In this document: positions 49,441-57,270 of the stretch, piece by piece
How positions within the stretch are numbered: the first letter of the stretch is position 1
Layout: each line of letters starts with the position of its first letter
Assembly (NCBI RefSeq): GCF_010686755.1
Contig: NZ_JAAGXA010000002.1
Coordinates: 186,001 to 250,000 of the forward strand
DNA: 64,000 bases
Direction of reading: 5' to 3'
Source: Nocardioides zeae
Lineage (GTDB): Bacteria > Actinomycetota > Actinomycetes > Propionibacteriales > Nocardioidaceae
The notes under the pieces: model-generated
The model's input: the letters and a program-made list of their open reading frames with translations, nothing else
Told to the model about the DNA's origin: nothing
The model's database searches: none
Translations under genes and position numbers: made by a program

Positions 49441-49650
49441 TCGGTCGTCGTGCGTGGCTGCTGCTCGTGCCACGAGGACGACGCCGGGGCGCCGCGGTAC
49501 CACCTCGCTTGCCGCCGCCCCCGTTGCCGGGACGCGACGACCGCTTCGTTCGTGGGCTGTGACGGGCCCACCCGTCCGGTTCTACTGAGGGAGCAGGCTC
49601 CCCGTTCTTCCGGAGGCTCGCCGCTGATGACGGCTCCAGCGCCTCTGCGC
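49441..49650 (-). promoter_or_regulatory. T-box riboswitch (class II, ultrashort stem I) of ileS
   Basis: On the minus strand a small hairpin GCCG-UCAUCAG-CGGC (49634-49620) presents AUC, an isoleucine codon, in its loop, as in the ultrashort stem I of actinobacterial ileS T-boxes. About 120 bases later comes the T-box core GGTGGTACCGCGGC (49504-49491), whose UGGU can pair with the tRNA acceptor end. No terminator with a T-run follows; the SD AGGAG is near, so control of translation is expected. The remaining gap up to 49737 holds the ileS promoter region and the -10 box of the next gene. Confidence 0.88.
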
Positions 49651-49725
49651 GGGATGGTACGCCGCCCGCTCGCCCCCCGCGAATCCGTTCCGTCGCGCTC
49701 CTCCGCCGGTGGGACGGTGCTGTCC

Positions 49726-49731
49726 TAGGGT
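49726..49731 (+). promoter_or_regulatory. -10 box of the DUF3592-like gene (leaderless)
   Basis: TAGGGT ends 6 bases before the GTG at 49738; no Shine-Dalgarno is present. Confidence 0.45.
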
Positions 49732-49737
49732 GCCTGC

Positions 49738-50145
49738 GTGCCTCCCGCCGTCTGGCTCGTGCCCCTCATCCCCGTCGCGGTCGGCCTCGTGCTCGTCGTC
49801 GTGGGACGCGTGCGGCTCGGGATGACGCGCGACTGGGTGCGCACGACGGGGGTGGTGACCACGCGGGACGGCGCGGTGAGCGGCTTCCCGTCGCAGTACC
49901 CGACGTTCATGTGGCAGGACGAGGCCGGCACCTGGCACCGGCGCCGCTCGGGCATGCGGGGCGGGATCATGGCGCCCGGGCGGCCCGTGCCCGTGGCCTA
50001 CGACCCGCGGTCGCCCAGCCGCGCCATGATCGACACCCCGGTGCAGAACGGTCGGCTCTTCGCCGCGATCGGGCTGGCCGTCGCCCTCGGCGGCGGGGGC
50101 CTCGCCCTCGCGATCCTCGTGATGGTGGCGGTCGTCGTCGCCTGA
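49738..50145 (+). CDS. DUF3592-like membrane protein
   Basis: This 135-residue protein has a transmembrane helix at each end (VWLVPLIPVAVGLVLVVVG and AAIGLAVALGGGGLALAILVMVAVVVA). A compact middle part of about 75 residues includes TTGVVTTRDG and PVPVAYDPRSPSRAMID; the VxYDPxxPxxA pattern is typical of DUF3592. GTG start 6 bases after a TAGGGT -10 box. Function unknown. Confidence 0.75.
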   Translation: MPPAVWLVPLIPVAVGLVLVVVGRVRLGMTRDWVRTTGVVTTRDGAVSGFPSQYPTFMWQDEAGTWHRRRSGMRGGIMAPGRPVPVAYDPRSPSRAMIDTPVQNGRLFAAIGLAVALGGGGLALAILVMVAVVVA

Positions 50146-50228
50146 CCGCGCCGCGGCGTACCGGTGCCCTCCTAGAGTGGGCCCGATCCGTGGGTGCGGT
50201 CCGCTGCGAGGACGAGGAGGTGGGCGCC

Positions 50229-51392
50229 GTGGCTCCGAGGCTTCCCGAGCCGGGTGACGTGATCGACGGGCGCTACGAGCTGGTCCGCGTCCTCGGCCGC
50301 GGCGGCATGGCCGTGGTGCTCGAAGCGCGCGACCTGCTGCTGGAGCGGTCCGTCGCCGTCAAGGTGCTGAGCGACGTCGACGACGACGAGCGGGCGCACG
50401 AGCGGTTCGTCGCCGAAGCGCGGCTCCTGGCCCGCCTCCACCACCCCCGCCTCGTCACGGTGCTCGACGCCGGCACCGTCGACGGCCGGCCCCACATCGT
50501 CATGGAGCTCGTGCCCGGTTCCGACCTGGCGGCCGTCCTGCGCGAGGGCCCCCTGCCGCCGGACCGCGTGGCCCGCCTCGGTGCCGAGGTCGCGGAGGCG
50601 CTCGCCCACGCCCACGCCGCCGGGATCGTCCACCGCGACGTGAAGCCGGGCAACGTGCTCGTGGAGGACAGCGGTCACGTGCGCCTCGCCGACTTCGGCA
50701 TCGCCCGCCTCGCGGAGGCGACCACCCGGCACACCCGCACGGGGACGGTGATCGGCTCGCCCGTGTACCTCGCCCCCGAGCAGGTCGCCGGGGAGACCGT
50801 GACGACGGCGACGGACCTCTACTCGCTGGGCCTCCTCCTGCTCGAGGCCCTCACCGGTGAGCCGCCCTTCACCGGCACCCAGGTCGAGGTGGCCATGGCG
50901 CGGCTCGCGAACGGACCGACGCTGCCGCCGACCCTGCCGCCCGGCTGGGCCGCGCTGCTGCGCGACCTCACCGCCCGGGAGCCGGCGCAGCGTCCTGCCG
51001 CGGCCGCCGCCGAGGCGCGGCTGCTGGCCCTGGCGACGGACGACCCTGCGGGCGCCACCGCCACGGCGGTGCTCCCGGTGGCGGACCTGCCGTCCCCGGC
51101 CTCCCTGGCGCCCCCGCTGCCGCCGCACCCCGGCGGCCCTGCGCCGTCGAGCACCGCGGTGCTCCCGGGTCGCGACCGGGACCGCGACGTACGACGACGC
51201 CGCGGTCCGCTCCTCGCCGCCGTGGGCGTCGTGGTCGTGCTCGGACTCGTCGGCGGTACCGCGCTCGCCCTCGGCACCGGTGACGACGGGGGCTCGGCGC
51301 CCGACGTGCCCGCGGTGCCGGCGGACGCGCCCGCCGACCTCCAGGACCCGCTCGGCGCCCTGCACGACGCCGTCGAGGAGGCGACCCGATGA
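50229..51392 (+). CDS. PknB-type serine/threonine protein kinase
   Basis: This 387-residue protein has a full Hanks-type kinase domain: GRGGMA glycine loop, VAVKVL Lys, GIVHRDVKPGNVL catalytic loop, LADFGIARL and YLAPEQ. A Pro/Ala-rich linker, one transmembrane helix (LLAAVGVVVVLGLVGGTALAL) and a short external tail of about 40 residues without PASTA repeats follow. GTG 50229 has AGGAGG 8 bases upstream; GTG 50190 is an alternative 11 bases after a TAGAGT -10 box. It overlaps the downstream lipoprotein gene (ATGA), so the two probably work together. Confidence 0.93.
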   Translation: MAPRLPEPGDVIDGRYELVRVLGRGGMAVVLEARDLLLERSVAVKVLSDVDDDERAHERFVAEARLLARLHHPRLVTVLDAGTVDGRPHIVMELVPGSDLAAVLREGPLPPDRVARLGAEVAEALAHAHAAGIVHRDVKPGNVLVEDSGHVRLADFGIARLAEATTRHTRTGTVIGSPVYLAPEQVAGETVTTATDLYSLGLLLLEALTGEPPFTGTQVEVAMARLANGPTLPPTLPPGWAALLRDLTAREPAQRPAAAAAEARLLALATDDPAGATATAVLPVADLPSPASLAPPLPPHPGGPAPSSTAVLPGRDRDRDVRRRRGPLLAAVGVVVVLGLVGGTALALGTGDDGGSAPDVPAVPADAPADLQDPLGALHDAVEEATR

Positions 51393-51922
51393 GGACCCGC
51401 CCGTCGTGGCTCGGCCGCACGCTCGCCGCCGCGGCCCTCGTGCTCCTGACCGCCTGCGGCGGCGCGGACGACAGCCGCGCCGCGCTGGTCGACGCCCTCG
51501 AGGCGATCGACGAGAGCGTCACCGGCTCCGACGACGACCTCGTGCTGCAACGCATCGACGAGCTGGTCGAGCGCACCCAGGACGCCCGCGACGCCGGCGC
51601 CATCAGCGACGCCGAGGCGGAGCAGGTGCTGGCCGCCGCCGAGGCCCTGCGCGAGGCGGTGCTCGCCGGGGCGGACGACGAGCCGACCACCGAGCCGACC
51701 ACGGGACCGACCAGCGAGCCGACCACCCCGTCGACGACCGGACCCGCTCCGCCCACCTCGTCACCGACCTCGGAGGAGCCCGACGACGAGGACGACGAGG
51801 ACGAGGACGACCGCCGGGGACCGGGCGGGGGGCCGGGTGGCGGACCGGGCGGTCACGACGACAAGGACGACGACAAGGACGACGAGAAGGACGACGGCCC
51901 GCGGGGGCCGCGGGAGCCCTAG
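51389..51922 (+). CDS. Putative lipoprotein with acidic, low-complexity tail
   Basis: This 177-residue protein begins with a lipoprotein signal (LAAAALVLLTAC, Cys at about 23). A helical, Ala/Asp/Glu-rich segment follows (about 30-95), then a Thr/Pro-rich stretch of TTEPTTGPT-like repeats and a highly acidic, Gly/Asp/Lys tail. No known family. It overlaps the kinase gene at its start, and its stop codon overlaps the patatin stop on the other strand through a shared CTAG. It could be a surface sensor or substrate of the kinase; that is a guess from context. Confidence 0.75.
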   Translation: MRTRPSWLGRTLAAAALVLLTACGGADDSRAALVDALEAIDESVTGSDDDLVLQRIDELVERTQDARDAGAISDAEAEQVLAAAEALREAVLAGADDEPTTEPTTGPTSEPTTPSTTGPAPPTSSPTSEEPDDEDDEDEDDRRGPGGGPGGGPGGHDDKDDDKDDEKDDGPRGPREP

Positions 51923-52980
51923 CTGATCCCCGCGCGGTCGAGCGCCTCGGCGGTGAGGCGCTGGCCCAGCTCGACCATCTCGGTGGCCCGGTGGAAGTCG
52001 AGCGTCCGGCAGGCGTCCACCGGGACGTCGACCGTCACGTCGGCCGGGAACGCCGCCTGCCGGTAGCGGTGCACGAGCCCCTGCATCGCCTCGAACGCCT
52101 GGGCGGTGACGTCGGTGAGCCGCAGGTCCTTGGGCAGCGGGTCGATCCCGCCGACCGGGGGCTCCGCGGCGGCCACGGCCTCGACCGCGGCCGGCTCGGC
52201 GGGCTCCCCCGGCTGCTCCTCGTGCTCGCCCAGGTCGGCGGCGTGCTCGTCGCGGCCGGTGATGCTGGAGATGGTGCGGCGCAACCGGTCGCGCCACTCC
52301 TCGCGCCGCTGCGGGGCTGCGGACTCCTGCGACGGCGCCTGCCGGCCCGGGCGCTCCCGCCGACCGAGCAGCGACACCGCGACGGTCAGGTCCGCCGGGA
52401 CGGCCGTGGTGGGGTCGATGGGCACGGGGTTGAGCAGCCCACCGTCGACGAGCAGCCGGCCGTTGATCATCACGGGGGTGAAGAAGCCCGGGATCGCGAT
52501 GGAGGCGCGCACCGCCGGCAGCAGGGGGCCGCGCTGGAACCAGACCTCCCGCTGCGAGCCCAGGTCGGTGGCCACCGCCGTGAACGGCACCGGCAGGTCC
52601 TCGATGTCGGCGCCGCCGAAGAGCTCCCCGATCTCGTTGAGCAGCCGATCCGCCGCGACCGCGCCCGGCGCGGAGAGCTTGAAGTCCATCAGGCGCAGCA
52701 CGTCGCGCTGACGCAGCCCCATGGCCCAGGCGGCGAAGTCGTCGTCCCGCCCGGCGGCGGCGAGGGCGCCGACCACCGCGCCCATCGACGTACCGGCGAT
52801 CGTCACCACCTCGTGCCCGCGGGCCCGCAGCTCCCGGATCGCGCCGAGGTGCGCGTACCCCCGCGCGCCCCCGCTGCCGAGGGCGAGGGCGACCCGGGTG
52901 CGCCGCGCGGGAACCGGTGCCGGAGGAGTCGTCGCGGGGGTCGTCGCGGGGGTCGTCGCGGGGGTCGTCGCCGAGGTCAC
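51919..52980 (-). CDS. Patatin-like phospholipase
   Basis: This 353-residue protein has the patatin fold: oxyanion motif LGSGGARGYAH (about 34-44), nucleophile Ser in IAGTSMGAVVGAL and catalytic Asp in LVDGGLLNPVP. A low-complexity Glu/Ala-rich segment is inserted at about 215-275. It hydrolyses acyl lipids; no signal peptide, so probably cytoplasmic or membrane-associated. The GTG start at 52980 is followed by a TTPA repeat encoded by a 12-bp DNA tandem repeat (GTCGTCGCGGGG on the plus strand, four units). Confidence 0.9.
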   Translation of the reverse strand: MTSATTPATTPATTPATTPPAPVPARRTRVALALGSGGARGYAHLGAIRELRARGHEVVTIAGTSMGAVVGALAAAGRDDDFAAWAMGLRQRDVLRLMDFKLSAPGAVAADRLLNEIGELFGGADIEDLPVPFTAVATDLGSQREVWFQRGPLLPAVRASIAIPGFFTPVMINGRLLVDGGLLNPVPIDPTTAVPADLTVAVSLLGRRERPGRQAPSQESAAPQRREEWRDRLRRTISSITGRDEHAADLGEHEEQPGEPAEPAAVEAVAAAEPPVGGIDPLPKDLRLTDVTAQAFEAMQGLVHRYRQAAFPADVTVDVPVDACRTLDFHRATEMVELGQRLTAEALDRAGIS

Positions 52981-53014
52981 AGCAGGCAGAATAGGTGGCG
53001 GCCCACGACGGGCG

Positions 53015-53020
53015 TAGCGT
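53015..53020 (+). promoter_or_regulatory. -10 box of the EntS-like gene (leaderless)
   Basis: TAGCGT ends 8 bases before the GTG at 53029, and no Shine-Dalgarno is seen. Confidence 0.45.
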
Positions 53021-53028
53021 GCTGCGCC

Positions 53029-54297
53029 GTGCAGATCCGCGGCCTCCTCGCCGACACCCGACCCCTCGCCGTGCCCGCGTTCCGGCGGCTGTGGATCGCC
53101 AACATCGTCACGGTCATCGGGGCGCAGCTGACGGTCGTGGCCGTGCCCGCGCAGATCTACGCGATGACGGGGTCGTCGGCGTACGTCGGCCTCACGGGCG
53201 TGTTCGGGCTCGTCCCGCTCGTCGCCTTCGGCCTCTGGGGCGGCGCGCTCGCCGACCACATCGACCGACGGCTCCTCCTGCTCATCACCACGTCCGGCCT
53301 CATCGGGACCAGTGCGCTGTTCTGGGTGCAGGCGGCGGCCGGCTGGAACGACGTGTGGGTCCTGCTCGGGCTGTTCTCGGTGCAGCAGGCCTTCTTCGCG
53401 ATCAACCAACCGACGCGGACGGCCGTCCTCCCGAAGCTCGTCGACACCTCGCTCCTGCCCGCGGCGGCCTCGCTCAACATGACCGTCATGCAGGCCGGTG
53501 CGATCGCCGGGCCGCTCGTCGCGGGGGTGCTCATCCCGTTCACGGGCTTCGCGTGGCTCTACCTGGCCGACACGGTCTGCCTGTTCGCGACGCTGGCGGC
53601 CGTGATCAGCCTGCCGCCCCTGCCGGTGGAGGGGATGAGCGGTGCGCCCGGGCTCCGGTCCGTCGTGGAGGGCCTCACCTACCTCGCCGGGCAGCCCGTG
53701 CTCCTCATGAGCTTCGTCGTCGACATCATCGCGATGCTGTTCGGGATGCCGCGCGCACTGTTCCCCGAGATCGCGCACGTCTCCTTCGGCGGCCCGGACG
53801 AGGGCGGTCTCGCGTTCGCGCTCCTCTTCGCCGCCATCCCCGCGGGTGCCGTCATCGGCGGCGTCCTCTCGGGGTGGGTGACGCGGATCGAGCGCCAGGG
53901 CCTCGCCGTCGTGCTCAGCATCGTCGTGTGGGGCCTCGCCATCACCGGGTTCGGTCTCGCGGCAGGTGCGGCCGACGGGTCCGCCGGACCGTGGCTGGCC
54001 GTCGCCGTGCTGATGCTCGCCATCGGTGGCGCCGCCGACATGGCCTCGGCCGCCTTCCGGCAGACGATGCTGCTCGCCGCCGCGTCCGACCAGGTGCGGG
54101 GACGCCTCCAGGGCGTGTTCGTCGTCGTCGTCGCCGGCGGCCCCCGTCTCGCCGACGTCGCGCACGGCGGTGCCGCCGCCGTCGTCGGGGCCTCGGCCGC
54201 CGCGGCGGGCGGTGGCCTGCTGACCGTCGTCGGCGTCGTGGTCGCCGCCCTCGCCGTACCCGCGTTCGTGCGGTACCGCGTCGCGCGGGCGGGGTGA
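53029..54297 (+). CDS. MFS transporter, EntS (MFS_3)-like exporter
   Basis: This 422-residue protein has 12 hydrophobic segments and the MFS_3/EntS look: FRRLWIANIVTVIGAQLTVVAVPAQIY at the start, GALADHIDRRLLLL (motif A) and FAINQPTRTAVLPKLV. Relatives export enterobactin or drugs. An iron link is possible but there is no iron box upstream. GTG start 8 bases after TAGCGT. Confidence 0.88.
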   Translation: MQIRGLLADTRPLAVPAFRRLWIANIVTVIGAQLTVVAVPAQIYAMTGSSAYVGLTGVFGLVPLVAFGLWGGALADHIDRRLLLLITTSGLIGTSALFWVQAAAGWNDVWVLLGLFSVQQAFFAINQPTRTAVLPKLVDTSLLPAAASLNMTVMQAGAIAGPLVAGVLIPFTGFAWLYLADTVCLFATLAAVISLPPLPVEGMSGAPGLRSVVEGLTYLAGQPVLLMSFVVDIIAMLFGMPRALFPEIAHVSFGGPDEGGLAFALLFAAIPAGAVIGGVLSGWVTRIERQGLAVVLSIVVWGLAITGFGLAAGAADGSAGPWLAVAVLMLAIGGAADMASAAFRQTMLLAAASDQVRGRLQGVFVVVVAGGPRLADVAHGGAAAVVGASAAAAGGGLLTVVGVVVAALAVPAFVRYRVARAG

Positions 54298-54309
54298 GAG
54301 CTGCGCGTC

Positions 54310-54394
54310 ACTTTCCCCGGTCGACCGGGGAAAGTGTCACCTTGACCATCAATATTGATGGTCAAAGCGGCGTGTTCCCCGGTCGACCGGGGAA
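54310..54394. repeat. Three adjacent perfect palindromes between convergent genes
   Basis: 54310-54335 is a 26-bp perfect palindrome with half-site ACTTTCCCCGGTC. 54342-54365 is a 24-bp perfect palindrome with half-site TTGACCATCAAT. 54375-54394 is a 20-bp palindrome TTCCCCGGTCGACCGGGGAA that repeats the core of the first. None has a loop. The group fills the gap between the MFS gene (+) and the next gene (-). Confidence 0.9.
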
Positions 54395-54412
54395 AGTCGC
54401 GGCAACGACGGC

Positions 54413-55045
54413 TCAGCGCAGGACGGGCTCGGGGCCCTTGATGGTGTCGATCCAGAACGTCACCTGGTCCGGCGCCGGCCACGCCCGCACCGGCGTCACG
54501 CCGTCGACCGCGCCGCCGTCGATGCCGGCGAGCCGCACGTAGGCCAGGCGGCCCTCGTCGACGCGCAGCGCCACGACGTACGCCTCCCCGTCCGGCCCCA
54601 CGAAGCGCGCCCGCACGGGGAACTCCGCGTCGGCGGGTACGGCGAGGGGCACGTCGTCGGGCACCTCGAAGGTCGCGAAGTCGATGGGCTGGCGCGGGTC
54701 GTGGGGGGCGTCGGCGGTGACGGAGCGCGCGAGCTGGGCGCGGAGCGCGAGGGCGCCGTAGTCCTCCGTCTGCGACAGGATCGCGTCGGTCAGGGCCTGC
54801 ACGTCCTCGTCGAGGGCGCGGGTCTCCCACGTGGGCTCGCCGAGGTCGAGGTGGAGCTCGCTGCTGGACGCGTCGCCGCGCGCCCGTGCGGCCAGGCCGC
54901 CGAGCCGGTCACGGACGGCGTCGGCGGGGACGGCGCGGCGAGCGACCTCCCACCCGGCCCAGGCGAGGCCGCCGAGGACGGAGGCGGCGGCGCCGCGGCG
55001 TACCAGTCGCAGCGCCTCGCGCCGGGCTCGCGAATCGGGATCCAT
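54413..55045 (-). CDS. Hypothetical protein
   Basis: This 210-residue protein has a weakly hydrophobic stretch near the N-terminus (AAASVLGGLAWAGWEVA, about 18-34) that may anchor it. A mostly beta C-terminal part follows (FPVRARFVGPDGEAYVVALRVDEGRLAYVRLAG). No family recognised. It is divergent from dapD with a 63-bp gap. Its stop lies 18 bp beyond the perfect palindromes. Confidence 0.65.
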   Translation of the reverse strand: MDPDSRARREALRLVRRGAAASVLGGLAWAGWEVARRAVPADAVRDRLGGLAARARGDASSSELHLDLGEPTWETRALDEDVQALTDAILSQTEDYGALALRAQLARSVTADAPHDPRQPIDFATFEVPDDVPLAVPADAEFPVRARFVGPDGEAYVVALRVDEGRLAYVRLAGIDGGAVDGVTPVRAWPAPDQVTFWIDTIKGPEPVLR

Positions 55046-55094
55046 GGACCCAGACGGTAGCCGGACTCACCTCGGAGCTGTCGGCGGTGGTCCG

Positions 55095-55100
55095 TAGCAT
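55095..55100 (+). promoter_or_regulatory. -10 box of dapD (leaderless)
   Basis: TAGCAT ends 8 bases before the dapD GTG; no Shine-Dalgarno is seen. Confidence 0.45.
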
Positions 55101-55108
55101 GGTGCGAC

Positions 55109-56125
55109 GTGACCACCACCGACGCCGCCGCCCTGCCCGACGACGCCGCACGCCCGGCTCCCACCGCCACCCCGACCGCCGCCTGGGGCGTCGGGCTCGC
55201 CACGGTCGCCGCCGACGGCACCGTGCTCGACGTCTGGTTCCCCGCGCCGGCGCTGGGGGCCGCTCCCCACGCCGACGCCGCCGACGAGCTGGCGGGCGTC
55301 GAGCTCGACGCCCTGGCCGGGGTCGACGAGCTGCGCGGGGTGACGCGCGAGGTCCGCCGGGTCGAGATCGACGACCTGCAGGCGGCACCGACGTCCACCG
55401 AGGAGGTGTGGCTCCGGCTGCACCTGCTGTCCGCGCGCCTCGTGACGCCCCACAGCATCTCCCTCGACGGCCAGTTCGGCCTCCTCGCCAACGTCGTGTG
55501 GACCTCGGCCGGCCCGTGCGCGGTCGAGGGCTTCGAGCTCACCCGGGCGCGGCTGCGGGCCGCGGGCCAGCACGTCAGCGTCTACGGCGTGGACAAGTTC
55601 CCGCGGATGACGGACTACGTGCTGCCCACCGGCGTGCGGATCGCCGACGCCGACCGCGTGCGCCTCGGCGCCCACCTCGCGCCCGGCACGACGGTCATGC
55701 ACGAGGGATTCGTCAACTTCAACGCCGGCACGCTCGGCGCCTCGATGGTCGAGGGCCGCATCTCGGCCGGCGTCGTCGTCGGCGACGGGTCCGACATCGG
55801 CGGCAGCGCCTCGATCATGGGCACGCTGTCCGGCGGCGGCAAGCAGGTCATCTCCATCGGTCGCCGCTGCCTGCTCGGCGCCAACGCCGGCATCGGCATC
55901 TCGCTCGGCGACGACTGCGTCGTCGAGGCCGGCACCTACGTCACGGCCGGCTCGAAGGTGCTCGTCACCGAGCCGGGGGCGGAGCCCCGCACCGTCAAGG
56001 CGGCCGAGCTCTCCGGCGCCTCCAACGTGCTGTTCCGGCGCAACTCCGTGTCGGGCGCGCTCGAGGCCGTGCCGTGGAAGAGCGAGGGCGTCTCGCTCAA
56101 CGCCGCGCTCCACGCCAACGACTGA
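55109..56125 (+). CDS. dapD: Tetrahydrodipicolinate N-succinyltransferase
   Basis: This 338-residue protein has the actinobacterial DapD N-terminal domain and a left-handed beta-helix ([36 protein letters not shown]..., [40 protein letters not shown]). It transfers succinyl from succinyl-CoA to tetrahydrodipicolinate in meso-diaminopimelate and lysine synthesis, upstream of DapE. GTG start 8 bases after TAGCAT, so it is probably leaderless. Confidence 0.94.
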   Translation: MTTTDAAALPDDAARPAPTATPTAAWGVGLATVAADGTVLDVWFPAPALGAAPHADAADELAGVELDALAGVDELRGVTREVRRVEIDDLQAAPTSTEEVWLRLHLLSARLVTPHSISLDGQFGLLANVVWTSAGPCAVEGFELTRARLRAAGQHVSVYGVDKFPRMTDYVLPTGVRIADADRVRLGAHLAPGTTVMHEGFVNFNAGTLGASMVEGRISAGVVVGDGSDIGGSASIMGTLSGGGKQVISIGRRCLLGANAGIGISLGDDCVVEAGTYVTAGSKVLVTEPGAEPRTVKAAELSGASNVLFRRNSVSGALEAVPWKSEGVSLNAALHAND

Positions 56126-56156
56126 TCGCTGGCGTGTGCGCGAGGGGGGCCGAGCG

Positions 56157-57131
56157 ATGAGGGCCCGCCTGGTCGTCGGGCTCGTGGTCGTGGTGCTCGT
56201 CGGTGGCGTCGTGGCGCTGGCCGGACGCTGGGTCTACCGCAGCGTCGAGGGCTTCCTGCCCCCGCCCGAGGGGTGCGTCGCCGAGGTCGACGGCGCCCGG
56301 GTCGAGCTCAACCGGGAGCAGGCGGAGAACGCGTCGCTGATCGTGGCGGTCTCCGTGCGGCGCGGCCTGCCCGCGCGGGCCGCGACGATCGCGCTCGCCA
56401 CGGCGTACCAGGAGTCCAAGATCGAGAACATCGCCTACGGCGACCGTGACTCCGTCGGCCTCTTCCAGCAGCGCCCCTCGCAGGGGTGGGGCACCCGGGA
56501 GCAGATCCTCGACCCGTACTACGCGACCGAGCGGTTCTACGACGGTCTCGTCGAGGTGCCGGGGTACGCCGACCTGCCCGTCACCGAGGCCGCGCAGGCC
56601 GTGCAGCGCTCGGCCTTCCCCGAGGCGTACGCCGACCACGAGGCCGACGCCCGCGTGCTGGCCTCGGCCCTGACCGGCTGGTCCGAGGCCGCGTTCACCT
56701 GCACGTGGGACACCGACGTGCGCAGCGACGCGTCCGACGAGCTGGACGAGGCGGGCCTGACCCCGCGGGCCTCGACGGTCCTCGCGGAGCTGGAGGCGGC
56801 GTACGGCGACCTGCCGGTCGGCGGCTTCGCGCCCGGCGGCGTCGAATCCGGCCACTCCGAGGGCTCGGCCCACTACGACGGCCGCGCCGTCGACGTGTTC
56901 ACCCGTCCGGTGACGGAGGAGTCGCAGCGCTCCGGATGGTCGATGGCGCAGTACCTGGTGGCCCACGCCGAGCGTCTCGACGTCGCCACGGTCATCTACG
57001 ACGGGAAGATCTGGACGGCCCGGCGCTCCGACGAGGGCTGGCGCGACTACGACATCGACACCGACGGCGTGGACGCGGAGACGGCGGCGATCCTCGAGCA
57101 CCGCGACCACGTGCACGTCGACGTGTTCTGA
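56157..57131 (+). CDS. Membrane-anchored protein with lysozyme-like and M15-like regions
   Basis: This 324-residue protein has an N-terminal signal anchor (LVVGLVVVVLVGGVVALAG). A lysozyme/SLT-like segment follows (ATAYQESKIENIAYGDRDSVGLFQQRPSQGWG, about 82-113). A C-terminal region has SGHSEGSAHYDGRAVDV and the final HRDHVHVDVF, a His/Asp pattern like zinc D,D-peptidases of the M15 type. This suggests an external enzyme that handles peptidoglycan. ATG 56157 has GAGGGGGG upstream. It lies 31 bp after dapD on the same strand; both genes serve the cell wall. Family assignment is tentative, activity unproven. Confidence 0.65.
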   Translation: MRARLVVGLVVVVLVGGVVALAGRWVYRSVEGFLPPPEGCVAEVDGARVELNREQAENASLIVAVSVRRGLPARAATIALATAYQESKIENIAYGDRDSVGLFQQRPSQGWGTREQILDPYYATERFYDGLVEVPGYADLPVTEAAQAVQRSAFPEAYADHEADARVLASALTGWSEAAFTCTWDTDVRSDASDELDEAGLTPRASTVLAELEAAYGDLPVGGFAPGGVESGHSEGSAHYDGRAVDVFTRPVTEESQRSGWSMAQYLVAHAERLDVATVIYDGKIWTARRSDEGWRDYDIDTDGVDAETAAILEHRDHVHVDVF

Positions 57132-57270
57132 TCCGACCCGCGGCGACCCAGCAGCGAGCGACCAGACCTCCACAAGACTGGCTCAAGTGCTGGGTCCGGG
57201 GGTCGTGACCTGCGCAGACTGGTCGCACGCGGGGCCGCTCGGACGCCCCGACCAGAGCGGGAGCACACAC

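Noticed and set aside
44650..49728. A plus-strand open frame of about 1,690 codons opposite ileS and its neighbours
   Set aside because: It is a shadow of GC-rich coding DNA: it runs antisense through dapE, the SIP gene, ileS and the T-box, is Arg/His/Val/Asp/Gly-rich without any known domain, and has no ribosome binding site.
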